Source of the DNA: Janthinobacterium sp. 64
GTDB lineage: Bacteria > Pseudomonadota > Gammaproteobacteria > Burkholderiales > Burkholderiaceae_D
DNA: 64,000 nt
Direction of reading: 5' to 3'
NCBI RefSeq assembly: GCF_002813325.1
Contig: NZ_PHUG01000001.1
Location: 4,588,001 to 4,652,000, forward strand
Shown here one piece after another: positions 46,235 through 54,994 of this stretch; positions within the stretch are counted from its first letter, which is position 1; every line of letters starts with the position of its first letter. The position numbers and the translations under genes were made by a program. The notes beneath the pieces were generated by a model. That model was not told the DNA's origin, ran no database searches, and worked only from the letters and a program-made list of their open reading frames with translations.

Positions 46235-48377
46235 ACACTTCGCTATATTGCGCGGTTTTCCATTGCGGCGCCGGGATGAAATTGTTCGCCCACTCCAGCA
46301 CGGCGTCGGCCGGCATGGGGCGGGCGATGCCGTAGCCTTGCGCCAGGTCGCAGCCCAGCTGGATCAGGCGCGCGCCATGTTCGACGCTTTCCACGCCTTC
46401 GGCAATCACCGTCAAGCTGAATGAACGGGCCAGGCCGATGACGGCGCGCACCAGGTGCAGGTCGTCGCGGTCGTTGAGCATGTTGCGCACGAAGCTTTGG
46501 TCGATCTTGACGATGTTCGCCGGCAGGCGCTTCAAATACGACATCGACGAGTAGCCGGTGCCGAAATCGTCGAGCGCGAACGTGATGCCCAGCGCCTGGC
46601 AGGCGCGGATGATGCGGCGCACGTCCTCGATGTCGTGCAGGGCCGACGATTCGAGGATTTCCAGTTCCAGCATGCTGGCGCGCACGCCGGGAAATTCGCC
46701 GAGGATGGTTTCCAGGCGCGAGACGAAATCGGCTTGCTGGAAGTGGCGCGCCGCGATGTTGACGCTGACCACCCAGTGCTTGCCGACTGCACTCCAGCGC
46801 TGCATCTGCCACAGGGCCTGGCGCAGCACCCATTCGCCGATGTCGATGATCAGATCCGTCTGCTCCACCAGCGGCAGGAATTGCGCCGGTGCCAGCACGC
46901 CGCGGCGCGGATGCTGCCAGCGCAGCAGCGCTTCCATGCCCACCACCGTGCCGGCGCGCATGTTCACCTTAGGCTGGTAGTACAGCCGCAGTTCGCCGTT
47001 GATCAGGGCGTGGCGCACTTCCGTGCGCTGGTTGTGGTGGGTGCGCACTTCTTCATCGAGGTTGGTGTCGAAGAAGTGATACTGGTTGCGCCCCGTCAGT
47101 TTCGCCTGGTAGACGGCGTGGTCGGCGTGGCGCAGCAGGCTTTCCGTATTCAAGTCCTTGCCCGCATAGACGGCGATACCGGCGCTGGCCGTCATGTGCA
47201 GCGCCTGCTGGTCGCACTGGTAGGGGCGGCTCAGTTCCTGCATCAATTGGGTGACGTTCTGTTCGATGCTGGCGATATTGGCCTGGCCGCACAGCAGCAT
47301 GACGAATTCATCGCCGCCCAGGCGCGCCGCGTAGTGGACCTGGCCCGTAAAGCCGTGCAGACGGCCCGCCACCTGCTTGAGGATTTCATCGCCCGCTTCG
47401 GCGCCGTAGCGGTCGTTGATGGCCTGAAAGTGGTCGAGGTCGAACAGGCAGACGGCCAGCAGGCGCTGGCGTTCGCGCGCCAGGAACAGTTCCTGTTCGA
47501 AGCGGGCGGCCAGCGCGGCACGGTTGGGCAAGCCCGTCAGCACATCATTATAGTTTTGCCATGACAGTTTTTGCAGCGCCTGCTGCATGTGCACGGTTTC
47601 GTTCAGCTGCTCGCCCAGCTGGCGCTGGCTGGTCTTCAGCGAGGAAAACAGTTCTTCGACATCGCCGGCCATGCTGTTGAACGAGTGCGACACGGCTTGC
47701 GCTTCGGGTGTGGCGCCAGCGGCCAGGCGCACGGCGAAGTCGCCTTCGCGGAAGCGGTCGGTCGCTTGCACCAGCCGCCCCAGCAGCCGGCGGTGCATGG
47801 CCAGGATCAAGCCCAGCAAGAGGAAGACCAGCACGATATTGATGGTGCTGAGAACGGCCTGTTCGCGCACCCGCAGCCATACCTGCGCCAGGGGCAGTCC
47901 TGGCGTGTAGTGCAGGGCGAGGATGCCGTCGCCGCCGTCCGGCAGCGCCACCGTCAGTCGGCTGCGGATGGCCGTGATGCCGGCCAGGCGCCGGAACCAC
48001 GCGGGCACGTCGTCGGCCACAGTATCGGCACGCTGCTGGTCGGCCTGCACCTCGACATGCCCGCCAGCCGTGTCCCAGCGCGCGGAAACGAGGCTGCGGT
48101 TCAGCGGCAGGGCGCCGCGCAGCACCTGGCGCACGCTGTCTTGCATCGCGTGACTGTCCGTGTGGACGGTCAGCGGCAGCACGCTATTGGCCAGGAACAG
48201 GTCGAGTTGCCGCGCATCGCTCTGGTAGCGCGCATTGGCCAGTGCCGTTTCCGTACCGAGCAGGGCGTGATAGCGAACGGCGGAAACGGCGAGTATCAGG
48301 AAGAAAATAGGAATGAAGAGGCGGGGATAAATGCCCATCCGCATCCATGAAGATATTATTTTCCCAAAGACTGGCAT
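46227..48377 (-). CDS. Membrane HAMP-GGDEF-EAL cyclic-di-GMP protein
   Basis: The 716-residue protein has an N-terminal membrane helix (about 17-37), a periplasmic sensor region (about 38-170), a second helix (about 173-195), HAMP (about 196-250), GGDEF (LGGDEF near residue 345) and EAL ([16 protein letters not shown]). Catalytic residues of both domains look present. The RxxD inhibitory site found in the other c-di-GMP protein of this window is missing (TGQVHYAARLGG). Start choice between residue 1 and nearby methionines is uncertain. It probably senses a periplasmic cue. Confidence 0.92.
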   Translation of the reverse strand: MPVFGKIISSWMRMGIYPRLFIPIFFLILAVSAVRYHALLGTETALANARYQSDARQLDLFLANSVLPLTVHTDSHAMQDSVRQVLRGALPLNRSLVSARWDTAGGHVEVQADQQRADTVADDVPAWFRRLAGITAIRSRLTVALPDGGDGILALHYTPGLPLAQVWLRVREQAVLSTINIVLVFLLLGLILAMHRRLLGRLVQATDRFREGDFAVRLAAGATPEAQAVSHSFNSMAGDVEELFSSLKTSQRQLGEQLNETVHMQQALQKLSWQNYNDVLTGLPNRAALAARFEQELFLARERQRLLAVCLFDLDHFQAINDRYGAEAGDEILKQVAGRLHGFTGQVHYAARLGGDEFVMLLCGQANIASIEQNVTQLMQELSRPYQCDQQALHMTASAGIAVYAGKDLNTESLLRHADHAVYQAKLTGRNQYHFFDTNLDEEVRTHHNQRTEVRHALINGELRLYYQPKVNMRAGTVVGMEALLRWQHPRRGVLAPAQFLPLVEQTDLIIDIGEWVLRQALWQMQRWSAVGKHWVVSVNIAARHFQQADFVSRLETILGEFPGVRASMLELEILESSALHDIEDVRRIIRACQALGITFALDDFGTGYSSMSYLKRLPANIVKIDQSFVRNMLNDRDDLHLVRAVIGLARSFSLTVIAEGVESVEHGARLIQLGCDLAQGYGIARPMPADAVLEWANNFIPAPQWKTAQYSEVSI

Positions 48378-48522
48378 CGTTTTTTTGATCGATATCTGCG
48401 AATAATTATGTCAACATTATCACTCAAATTTGCTATTGGAAACACAATATTAATATCAAGCATGAAATAAATACGGATAGTTTGATTTCATCGTTTGTTG
48501 TTTTAAATCAAAGCGTCGCGTG
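48378..48522. other. AT-rich intergenic segment
   Basis: This short stretch is much richer in A and T than anything around it (runs such as ATTATGTCAACATTATC and ACAATATTAATATC). It holds no gene. It probably contains the promoter of the minus-strand GGDEF-EAL gene and may bind a nucleoid protein. Confidence 0.5.
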
Positions 48523-49008
48523 CTATTCCTGTAGCAATTGCCGAATGTCGGCCGCCAGGCTGGCCGGTTTGCTGGCCGTCGCGTAGCGGCGAAATACGCT
48601 GCCATCCTTGCGCACCAAAAACTTGGTGAAATTCCATTTGATCGCTTGCGTGCCGAATATGCCGGGCGCCGCCTGTTTTAATTGCGCAAACAGGGGATGG
48701 GTATGCGGACCATTTACGTCGATCTTGGCAAACAGGGGAAAGGTGACGCCGAACTTTTTCTCGCAAAAGTCTTTGATTTCCCCATTCGAGCCCGGTTCCT
48801 GCTGGCGGAATTGATTGCAGGGAAATCCCAGCACGACCAGGCCCTGCTCGTGAAATGCGCGGTACAGCGCTTCGAGCCCCTGGTATTGCGGCGTGAAACC
48901 GCAGGCGCTGGCCGTGTTGACGATCAGCAACACCTTGCCCTTGTAGCGTGCCAGGTCGACCGGCGTGCCGTCCAGCGCCTCGGCCTGGAAAGCGTGGATG
49001 CTGGTCAT
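48523..49008 (-). CDS. Glutathione peroxidase family protein
   Basis: The 161-residue thioredoxin-fold protein has catalytic Cys36 in NTASACGFTPQ (Cys rather than selenocysteine). The family motifs FPCNQFRQQEPG (with the conserved Gln) and WNFTKFLV (Trp and Asn) complete the catalytic tetrad. It reduces peroxides, in bacteria often with thioredoxin. The next gene on the same strand, pilU, ends 1 bp before its start. Confidence 0.95.
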   Translation of the reverse strand: MTSIHAFQAEALDGTPVDLARYKGKVLLIVNTASACGFTPQYQGLEALYRAFHEQGLVVLGFPCNQFRQQEPGSNGEIKDFCEKKFGVTFPLFAKIDVNGPHTHPLFAQLKQAAPGIFGTQAIKWNFTKFLVRKDGSVFRRYATASKPASLAADIRQLLQE

Positions 49009-49009
49009 G

Positions 49010-50149
49010 TCAGAGCAGCCCCAGCTTGGTGGTGCCCGTTTGCGGGGCCGGTTCCGGCGCCGTTGCGCCCTTGAGCTTGATCGTCAGGCGCAGGTCGTTG
49101 ACGGAATCGGCATTGCGCAGCGCGTCTTCATAGCTGATGGCGCCCGCTTCGTGCAGGTCGAACAGGGCCTGGTCGAACGTCTGCATGCCAAGCTCGCGCG
49201 ATTTTTTCATCAATTCCTTGATCTCGTGCACCTGGCCCTTGAAGATCAGGTCGCTCATCAGCGGTGAATTGAGCAGGATTTCCAGCGCCGCCTTGCGTCC
49301 GCCGCCTTCCTTGCTGGGGATCAGCCGCTGGGAAATCATGCCCTTCAAATTGAGCGACAGATCCATCAGCAGCTGCTGGCGCCGCTCTTCGGGGAAGAAA
49401 TTGATGATGCGGTCCAGCGCCTGGTTGGCGTTGTTCGCGTGCAGGGTCGCCAGGCACAGATGGCCCGTCTCGGCGAATGCGATGGCGTGGTCCATGGTGT
49501 CGCGGTCGCGTATCTCTCCGATCTGGATCACGTCGGGCGCCTGGCGCAGGGTGTTTTTCAGGGCCGTGGCCCAGTCGTCCGTATCGACGCCCACTTCGCG
49601 CTGAGTGACGATGCAGTTGCCGTGCGGATGGATGAATTCCACGGGGTCTTCGATGGTGATGATGTGGCCATGGCTGTGCGCGTTGCGGTGGCCCACCATG
49701 GCCGCCAAGGTGGTCGACTTGCCGCAACCCGTGGCGCCCACCATGATGACGAGGCCTCGCTTGCTCATGACGATGTCTTGCAGGATGGCGGGCAAACCGA
49801 GCCCATCAAGGGTGGGGATGGCGGTATTGATCAATCGCAAGACCATGCCTGCCTGGCCCATCTGCACGAAGGCGGACACGCGGAAACGCCCGAGGCCGTC
49901 CGGGCTGATGGCGAAATTGGCTTCGCGGCTGGATGCGAATTCGGCTGCCTGGCGTTCGTTCATGACGGCGCGCACGTAGCCGGCCGCCTGCTGCGCATCG
50001 AGCGCGGCGGTCGCCAGCGGCGTCAGCTTGCCGTCGAGCTTGATGGCGGGCGGAAAGCCGGCCGTGATGAACAGGTCCGAGCCGCCGCGTGCGCGCATCT
50101 GCGCCAGCAGCGCGTGCATGGCGCCATAGTATTCGTGCGTCGTTTGCAT
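49010..50149 (-). CDS. pilU: Type IV pilus retraction ATPase PilU
   Basis: This 379-residue hexameric secretion ATPase has Walker A GATGCGKSTT (138-147, with Ala and Cys replacing the usual Pro and Ser), an Asp box ITIEDPVEF, Walker B IQIGEIRDRDTMDHA and a His box. Its extended C-terminal tail and position beside pilT identify PilU, the accessory retraction motor for twitching motility. It ends at the gpx start and begins 4 bp after pilT. Confidence 0.93.
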   Translation of the reverse strand: MQTTHEYYGAMHALLAQMRARGGSDLFITAGFPPAIKLDGKLTPLATAALDAQQAAGYVRAVMNERQAAEFASSREANFAISPDGLGRFRVSAFVQMGQAGMVLRLINTAIPTLDGLGLPAILQDIVMSKRGLVIMVGATGCGKSTTLAAMVGHRNAHSHGHIITIEDPVEFIHPHGNCIVTQREVGVDTDDWATALKNTLRQAPDVIQIGEIRDRDTMDHAIAFAETGHLCLATLHANNANQALDRIINFFPEERRQQLLMDLSLNLKGMISQRLIPSKEGGGRKAALEILLNSPLMSDLIFKGQVHEIKELMKKSRELGMQTFDQALFDLHEAGAISYEDALRNADSVNDLRLTIKLKGATAPEPAPQTGTTKLGLL

Positions 50150-50153
50150 GGGC

Positions 50154-51197
50154 TTATCCAGGGAAGTTTTCAGGCGATTTGGCGGCTGCGCGGGCCGCTT
50201 CGGCCGAGATCGTGCCGCGCCGCACCAGGTCGCTCAAGCACTGGTCCAGCGTCTGCATGCCGACATTGCTGCCCGTCTGGATGGCCGAATACATTTGCGC
50301 CACTTTCGCTTCGCGGATCAGGTTGCGCACGGCGGGCGTGGCCAGCATGATTTCATGCGCGGCGACGCGTCCCGCGCCGTCCTTGGTTTTCAGCAAGTTC
50401 TGCGAAATGACCGCTTGCAAGGATTCGGACAGCATGGCGCGCACCATTTCCTTTTCCTCGGCGGGGAAGACGTCGATGATGCGGTCGATCGACTTCGCCG
50501 CCGACGAGGTATGCAGGGTGCCGAACACCAGATGGCCCGTTTCGGCCGCCGTCAGCGCCAGGCGGATGGTTTCCAGGTCGCGCAATTCGCCCACTAAAAT
50601 CACGTCCGGGTCTTCGCGCAAGGCCGAGCGCAGGGCGTTGCTGAACGAATGCGTGTGCGAACCGACTTCGCGCTGGTTGATCAGGCATTTCTTCGGTTCG
50701 TGCACGAATTCGATCGGGTCTTCGATGGTCAGAATATGGTGGTTCAGGCGCTCGTTGACGTGGTTCACCATGGCCGCCAGGGTGGTCGACTTGCCCGAAC
50801 CGGTCGGCCCCGTCACCAGTACGAGGCCGCGCGGACGCATGGCCAGCTCGCCGAAGATGCGCGGGGCGTTGAGCTCTTCCAGGGTCAGCACTTTCGACGG
50901 AATCGTGCGCAGCACGGCCGAGGCACCCCTTTCCTGGTTGTAGGCGTTGACGCGGAAGCGGGCCAGGCCGGGAATCTCGAACGAGAAATCGCATTCCAGC
51001 GCTTCTTCATAGGCCTTGCGCTGGCTGTCGTTCATGATGTCGTAGATCATGCTGTGCACTTCCTTGTGCTCGAGCGGCGCCACGTTCAGGCGGCGCACGT
51101 CGCCATGGACCCGTATCATCGGCGGCAGGCCGGAAGACAGGTGCAAGTCGGAAGCCTTGTTGTTGACGGAGAAAGCGAGTAGTTCGGAGATGTCCAT
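50154..51197 (-). CDS. pilT: Type IV pilus retraction ATPase PilT
   Basis: This 347-residue ATPase has Walker A GPTGSGKSTT (130-139), ILTIEDPIEF, Walker B ILVGELRDLETI and the PilT-specific C-terminal motif (A)VRNLIRE. It depolymerises type IV pili for twitching motility. pilU follows in the same unit. The divergent neighbour is yggS, the common arrangement in beta- and gammaproteobacteria. Confidence 0.96.
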   Translation of the reverse strand: MDISELLAFSVNNKASDLHLSSGLPPMIRVHGDVRRLNVAPLEHKEVHSMIYDIMNDSQRKAYEEALECDFSFEIPGLARFRVNAYNQERGASAVLRTIPSKVLTLEELNAPRIFGELAMRPRGLVLVTGPTGSGKSTTLAAMVNHVNERLNHHILTIEDPIEFVHEPKKCLINQREVGSHTHSFSNALRSALREDPDVILVGELRDLETIRLALTAAETGHLVFGTLHTSSAAKSIDRIIDVFPAEEKEMVRAMLSESLQAVISQNLLKTKDGAGRVAAHEIMLATPAVRNLIREAKVAQMYSAIQTGSNVGMQTLDQCLSDLVRRGTISAEAARAAAKSPENFPG

Positions 51198-51261
51198 TTA
51201 TAATCCCTGTGCCTGCATTGATGGGCTGGCGCACTGTGCCGCCGCCCCTATACACTAGAAA

Positions 51262-51969
51262 ATGATTATGTCCACAATCGAACAGAACTTGCAAGCCGTG
51301 CGCGACAGTATTGCGCAGGCCGCCGTGGAGGCGCAGCGCGCCCCGACCGACGTGACCCTGCTGGCCGTGTCGAAAACCTTCGGCGCGGACGCCGTGCTGG
51401 ACGCCATGCGCGCGGGCCAGGCGGCGTTTGGCGAAAACTATCTGCAGGAAGCGCTCGACAAGATCGCCTTTGTAAAAGCGGCCGCACCGCAGCACGTCCC
51501 GGCATGGCACTTCATCGGCCCCATCCAGAGCAACAAGACGCGCCCCATCGCCGAGCACTTCGATTGGGTGCACACGGTGGAACGGGAAAAGATCGCCGCG
51601 CGCCTGTCCGAGCAGCGCCCGGCCGGCTTGCCGGACCTGAATATCTGCCTGCAAGTCAATATCAGCGGCGAAGCGAGCAAGAGCGGTGTGACGCTCGCCG
51701 AACTGCCGGCGCTGGCGCGCGCCGTGGCGCAATTGCCCCGCTTGCGTTTGCGCGGCCTGATGGCGATTCCCGAACCGGAAACGGATGTCAACCTTCAGCG
51801 CGCTGCCTTTGCGCAATTGCGCGTGCTGTACCAACAATTGAAGGCGGACGGCCTGGCGCTCGATACCCTGTCGATGGGCATGTCGGCCGACTTGCGCGCC
51901 GCCGTGCTGGAAGGCGCCACCATCGTGCGCGTGGGCAGTGCCATTTTCGGTTCCCGCAACTATTCCTGA
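51262..51969 (+). CDS. yggS: YggS-family PLP homeostasis protein
   Basis: This 235-residue PLP-binding TIM-barrel protein (start 51262, or 51268 for MSTIEQN) has the lysine in LLAVSKTFGADAV that binds pyridoxal phosphate. It also has HFIGPIQSNKTRPIA and the C-terminal LSMGMSADLRAAV with VRVGSAIFGSR. It has no known catalytic reaction and buffers cellular PLP. It is followed after 16 bp by proC. Confidence 0.95.
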   Translation: MIMSTIEQNLQAVRDSIAQAAVEAQRAPTDVTLLAVSKTFGADAVLDAMRAGQAAFGENYLQEALDKIAFVKAAAPQHVPAWHFIGPIQSNKTRPIAEHFDWVHTVEREKIAARLSEQRPAGLPDLNICLQVNISGEASKSGVTLAELPALARAVAQLPRLRLRGLMAIPEPETDVNLQRAAFAQLRVLYQQLKADGLALDTLSMGMSADLRAAVLEGATIVRVGSAIFGSRNYS

Positions 51970-51985
51970 TAAAGAGAGAACAAGC

Positions 51986-52816
51986 ATGACGACAGAACTG
52001 AACATCGCCTTCGTAGGCGGCGGCAACATGGCGGCCGCCCTGATCGCCGGCCTGGCGGGCAAATTGACCCTGGGCGGCAACATCCACGTGATCGACCCGC
52101 ATGCACCCGCGCTGGAAAAACTGCAGGCGCAATTCGGCGTCACCACGGCGACCTCCGCCAGCGACGCGCTGCGCGCCGTGGACGTGATCGTGCTGGCCGT
52201 GAAACCGCAAAGCATGCGCGAAGTGGCGGCGCAATTGCTGCCCTTCCTCGATGGGGAAAGGGCGCCATTGATCCTGTCGATCGCCGCCGGCATCCGCGCG
52301 CAAGACCTGTCGCGCTGGCTTGGCGATTATTCCGCCATCGTGCGCTGCATGCCGAACACGCCGGCCCTGATCGGCATGGGCATCACGGGCATGGTGGCCA
52401 GCAGCGGCGTCAGCGACGAGCAGAAAAAGACGGCGGACGCCATCCTGCGCGCCGTCGGCCAGACCGTCTGGCTCGACGACGAAGCCAAGATCGACCCCGT
52501 CACGGCCGTGTCCGGCAGCGGCCCGGCCTATGTGTTTTACTTTATCGAAGCGATGCAGCAGGCGGCCGCCGAGCTGGGCTTGACGCCGGAGCAGGGCACG
52601 CAGCTGGCCATTGCCACGTTTACGGGCGCGGCGCAGCTGGCGGCGAACTCCAGCGAACCCGTGTCGCTGCTGCGCGAGCGCGTCACGTCGAAAGGCGGCA
52701 CGACGTATGCGGCCCTCACCAGCATGGAAGAGAGCGGCGTGAAGGCGGCCATCGTCAAGGGCATCAAGGCGGCCGCGCAGCGGGGGCGCGAGATGGGGGA
52801 CGAGCTGGGCAAATAA
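51986..52816 (+). CDS. proC: Pyrroline-5-carboxylate reductase
   Basis: The start ATG at 51986 (276 aa) follows AAAGAGAGAA. The N-terminal Rossmann motif FVGGGNMAAALIAGL, VLAVKPQ, MPNTPALIGMG and the C-terminal signature (VTSKGGTTYAAL) are all present. It catalyses the last step of proline biosynthesis with NADPH. Confidence 0.96.
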   Translation: MTTELNIAFVGGGNMAAALIAGLAGKLTLGGNIHVIDPHAPALEKLQAQFGVTTATSASDALRAVDVIVLAVKPQSMREVAAQLLPFLDGERAPLILSIAAGIRAQDLSRWLGDYSAIVRCMPNTPALIGMGITGMVASSGVSDEQKKTADAILRAVGQTVWLDDEAKIDPVTAVSGSGPAYVFYFIEAMQQAAAELGLTPEQGTQLAIATFTGAAQLAANSSEPVSLLRERVTSKGGTTYAALTSMEESGVKAAIVKGIKAAAQRGREMGDELGK

Positions 52817-52819
52817 ACG

Positions 52820-53536
52820 CTACATCACTTTGACGGCGCGGCCGATATACAGGATCGGCCCCGTCGGCCGGCCCGTGGGCGAGCCTGTTTGCGGCTCCAA
52901 GGTGATTTCAAACAGTTGATCGGGCTGCAGCGGCGGCAGCTTGTCCAACGTCAACTTGAGGCTCTGGCCCGGCTTGACGAGGCCCAGCGAGACGGGTGCG
53001 CCCCAGTCCTTGCCCTTGGTCCAAAATTGCAGGGCTTTCTGCTGCGGCACGGTTGTTGGGCCCAGCGGGATCAGGCTCAGGTCGCGGTTCTTGCCGCCGC
53101 GTCCGCCCGCCTGCACGATCCAGCCCGGCGATTTATCCTGCGGCGCCACCAGCACCACCAGATAGCCGGGTCCGCTGGGCGCCTGCAGTTGCATAGTGAC
53201 CAGCACGGCCAGCACGGCCGTGGCCGCCAGGCCGCCGCCGGCCAGCACTCGCCAGAAGGCCAGGCTGTTCCACCACGCCTGCCAGCCGCCCGCCTGCCGC
53301 ACGGCTTTTGGCGTAAACAGGCTGGCGCCGATGCGCGGCCACAGTTGCGCCGAGGGCGTTTCGGGCGGCGCCAGCGTCGTCAAGGGCAGCAGACGCCGTT
53401 CCCAGGCATCGACGGCGTCGCGCAAGGCGGCGTCGCGCGGTAAACGCTGTTCCACGTCCGCCCGTTCGGCCAGGTCCAAGGTACCCAGCACGTATTCGCT
53501 GGCCAGCCTTTGCAAGTCTTCGTCGCTGTCGATCAT
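52820..53536 (-). CDS. Anti-sigma factor (RskA-like)
   Basis: The start MIDSDEDLQRL at 53536 overlaps the sigma gene stop (ATGA); length is 238 residues. The N-terminal helical domain (about 5-55; LASEYVLGTLDLAERADVEQRL) is the sigma-binding anti-sigma domain without zinc ligands. A single membrane helix (about 93-115) precedes a periplasmic RskA-type domain with repeated PQ- and G-rich strands. It should hold the ECF sigma factor at the membrane until signalled. Confidence 0.9.
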   Translation of the reverse strand: MIDSDEDLQRLASEYVLGTLDLAERADVEQRLPRDAALRDAVDAWERRLLPLTTLAPPETPSAQLWPRIGASLFTPKAVRQAGGWQAWWNSLAFWRVLAGGGLAATAVLAVLVTMQLQAPSGPGYLVVLVAPQDKSPGWIVQAGGRGGKNRDLSLIPLGPTTVPQQKALQFWTKGKDWGAPVSLGLVKPGQSLKLTLDKLPPLQPDQLFEITLEPQTGSPTGRPTGPILYIGRAVKVM

Positions 53537-54090
53537 CCCATGCACTCCCGCAAGGCGGCCAGGCCCCGCTTGACCCAGGCTTTGACGGTTCCCAGCGGCG
53601 CTTGCAGTCGCTGCGCGATTTCATTATGGGAACAGCCATCGACATAGGCGTACAGGATGCTGTTGCGTTTGGATTCGTCCAGATGACCGAGGCAATCGTG
53701 CAGCTTGCCCATGTTCGCCTGAAGCGCGTAGGCATCGCCGGCATCATGGCCTTGGCGTTCGTGCAGCAGGGTTTCCACGGTATCCTCGTCGGCCGAAATT
53801 TCATGGGCGCGGGCGCGCGCCACGTCCAGCGCCTGGTGCCGCACCACCACATAGATCCAGCCCTTGCCGCTGCCGCGCGTGGCGTCGAAGCTGCCGGCGC
53901 GGCGCCAGATATTCAGGAAGGCGTCGTGCAGTACGTCTTCGGCCAAGTCCCGCTGACGCACGATGCGCAGGGCTACGCCCAGCAGATAGCGGCTTTCCTG
54001 CTGGTACAGGCCGTGCAATGCCTGCTGCTCGCCCCTGGCGCAGGCGCGCAGGGCGGCATCGTAATCGAACGGAGTGGCTAGCGTTGGCAA
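53533..54090 (-). CDS. ECF RNA polymerase sigma factor (SigK-like)
   Basis: This 185-residue sigma factor has region 2 (AEDVLHDAFLNIWRRAGSFD, then WIYVVVRHQALDVARA) and region 4 with its helix-turn-helix (SHNEIAQRLQAPLGTVKAWVKRGL). Its downstream partner is the overlapping anti-sigma gene. The target promoter is not identified. A DUF3455 lipoprotein gene lies 106 bp upstream on the same strand and may be in its regulon. Confidence 0.94.
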   Translation of the reverse strand: MPTLATPFDYDAALRACARGEQQALHGLYQQESRYLLGVALRIVRQRDLAEDVLHDAFLNIWRRAGSFDATRGSGKGWIYVVVRHQALDVARARAHEISADEDTVETLLHERQGHDAGDAYALQANMGKLHDCLGHLDESKRNSILYAYVDGCSHNEIAQRLQAPLGTVKAWVKRGLAALRECMG

Positions 54091-54196
54091 GGTCGGTGCA
54101 ATCGTTTGGACGCAATTGTCAGGAGTGAACGGTTAGCAAGTTTTCAAGACCGAGTATAGGCCAGAAACCAGCTTGCCAACCGTCACATCCATGGTT

Positions 54197-54754
54197 TTAT
54201 AGTGATTTCCAGAAGATGTAGTCAGCCTGGTAAGGCACCCATTGTTTGGCGCCGATGGACTCCATGCCGCAGGGGCTGCTTGGCGCCACGCCGCCGCTGG
54301 TGGCCACGCGCTGGATGTAGCTGACGCCCTGCATGGCGCCGCTGCCCGTGGCCGGATTGGCTTTCACCAGCTGATACGGGATGTTGCCCGCGCCGGCCGG
54401 CGCCACGGCCACTTGCGTCGCCGTCACTTTCGAGCCGTCCAGGTTGGCCCAGGTGGCAGGCGGGCCGACATACGTGCCGACCTGCATGCCGCCGCGGTCG
54501 TTCAAGGCCGCGTCCGGTCCCACGAAGACCCATTCATGGCCCGTCATGTCTTTCTTGGCCTTGCATTCGTAGGCGATCTTGCCCACGCCCACCGTTTGCA
54601 TGGCGACCTGGTGGCCATCGGGCACTTTCACGGCATTCGGCAATTGTTCCTGCGAATAGCGCGCGCTCATGGGGGCGCAGGCCGTCAGCAGCAGGGCGGC
54701 GCCCAGCAAAGTCAGTGCGGGAACGGTATGGCGTGGGGCGATGTTGGCATGCAT
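54197..54754 (-). CDS. DUF3455 family lipoprotein
   Basis: The 185-residue protein has a lipobox-like signal sequence (LLGAALLLTAC, Cys at about 26). The mature domain has the DUF3455 pattern: VPDGHQVAMQTVGVGKIAYEC near the start, GPPATWANLDGSKV in the middle and a YIQRVATSGG-(x)-P-x-x-C end. Function is unknown. AGGAGC precedes the ATG. It lies upstream of the sigma/anti-sigma pair. Confidence 0.85.
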   Translation of the reverse strand: MHANIAPRHTVPALTLLGAALLLTACAPMSARYSQEQLPNAVKVPDGHQVAMQTVGVGKIAYECKAKKDMTGHEWVFVGPDAALNDRGGMQVGTYVGPPATWANLDGSKVTATQVAVAPAGAGNIPYQLVKANPATGSGAMQGVSYIQRVATSGGVAPSSPCGMESIGAKQWVPYQADYIFWKSL

Positions 54755-54849
54755 GGCAAGCTCCTGGTAGTTGGCTCAACCGGCTGGTTGATGTCATTAC
54801 TACGCATGGGGCAGCCATTTGGATGCAGCCAGGAAAAAATATTTTAGAA

Positions 54850-54991
54850 CGCCTATCAAAACCTACTGCGCGTCGTAATTTGCGGCCTGCGATGCTCACT
54901 GCCTCGGCGGCCCCGTACTTCGTACAGTTGCGCTTCTCGAGCCAACGGGGGCGCCGAGCCTTCCTTCCGCTCGCTACGGTTTTGTTAGGCG
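54850..54991. repeat. ~142-bp element with imperfect terminal inverted repeats
   Basis: The left end CGCCTATCAAAACCTACTGC (54850-54869) is closely matched by the reverse complement of the right end (CGCCTAACAAAACCGTAGCG, from 54991). The interior contains GTACTTCGTAC and no ORF of note. The element fills the gap between a YqjK-like gene end and a DUF3455 gene start. It resembles non-autonomous intergenic repeats of Burkholderiales; copy number cannot be judged here. Confidence 0.5.
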
Positions 54992-54994
54992 TTG

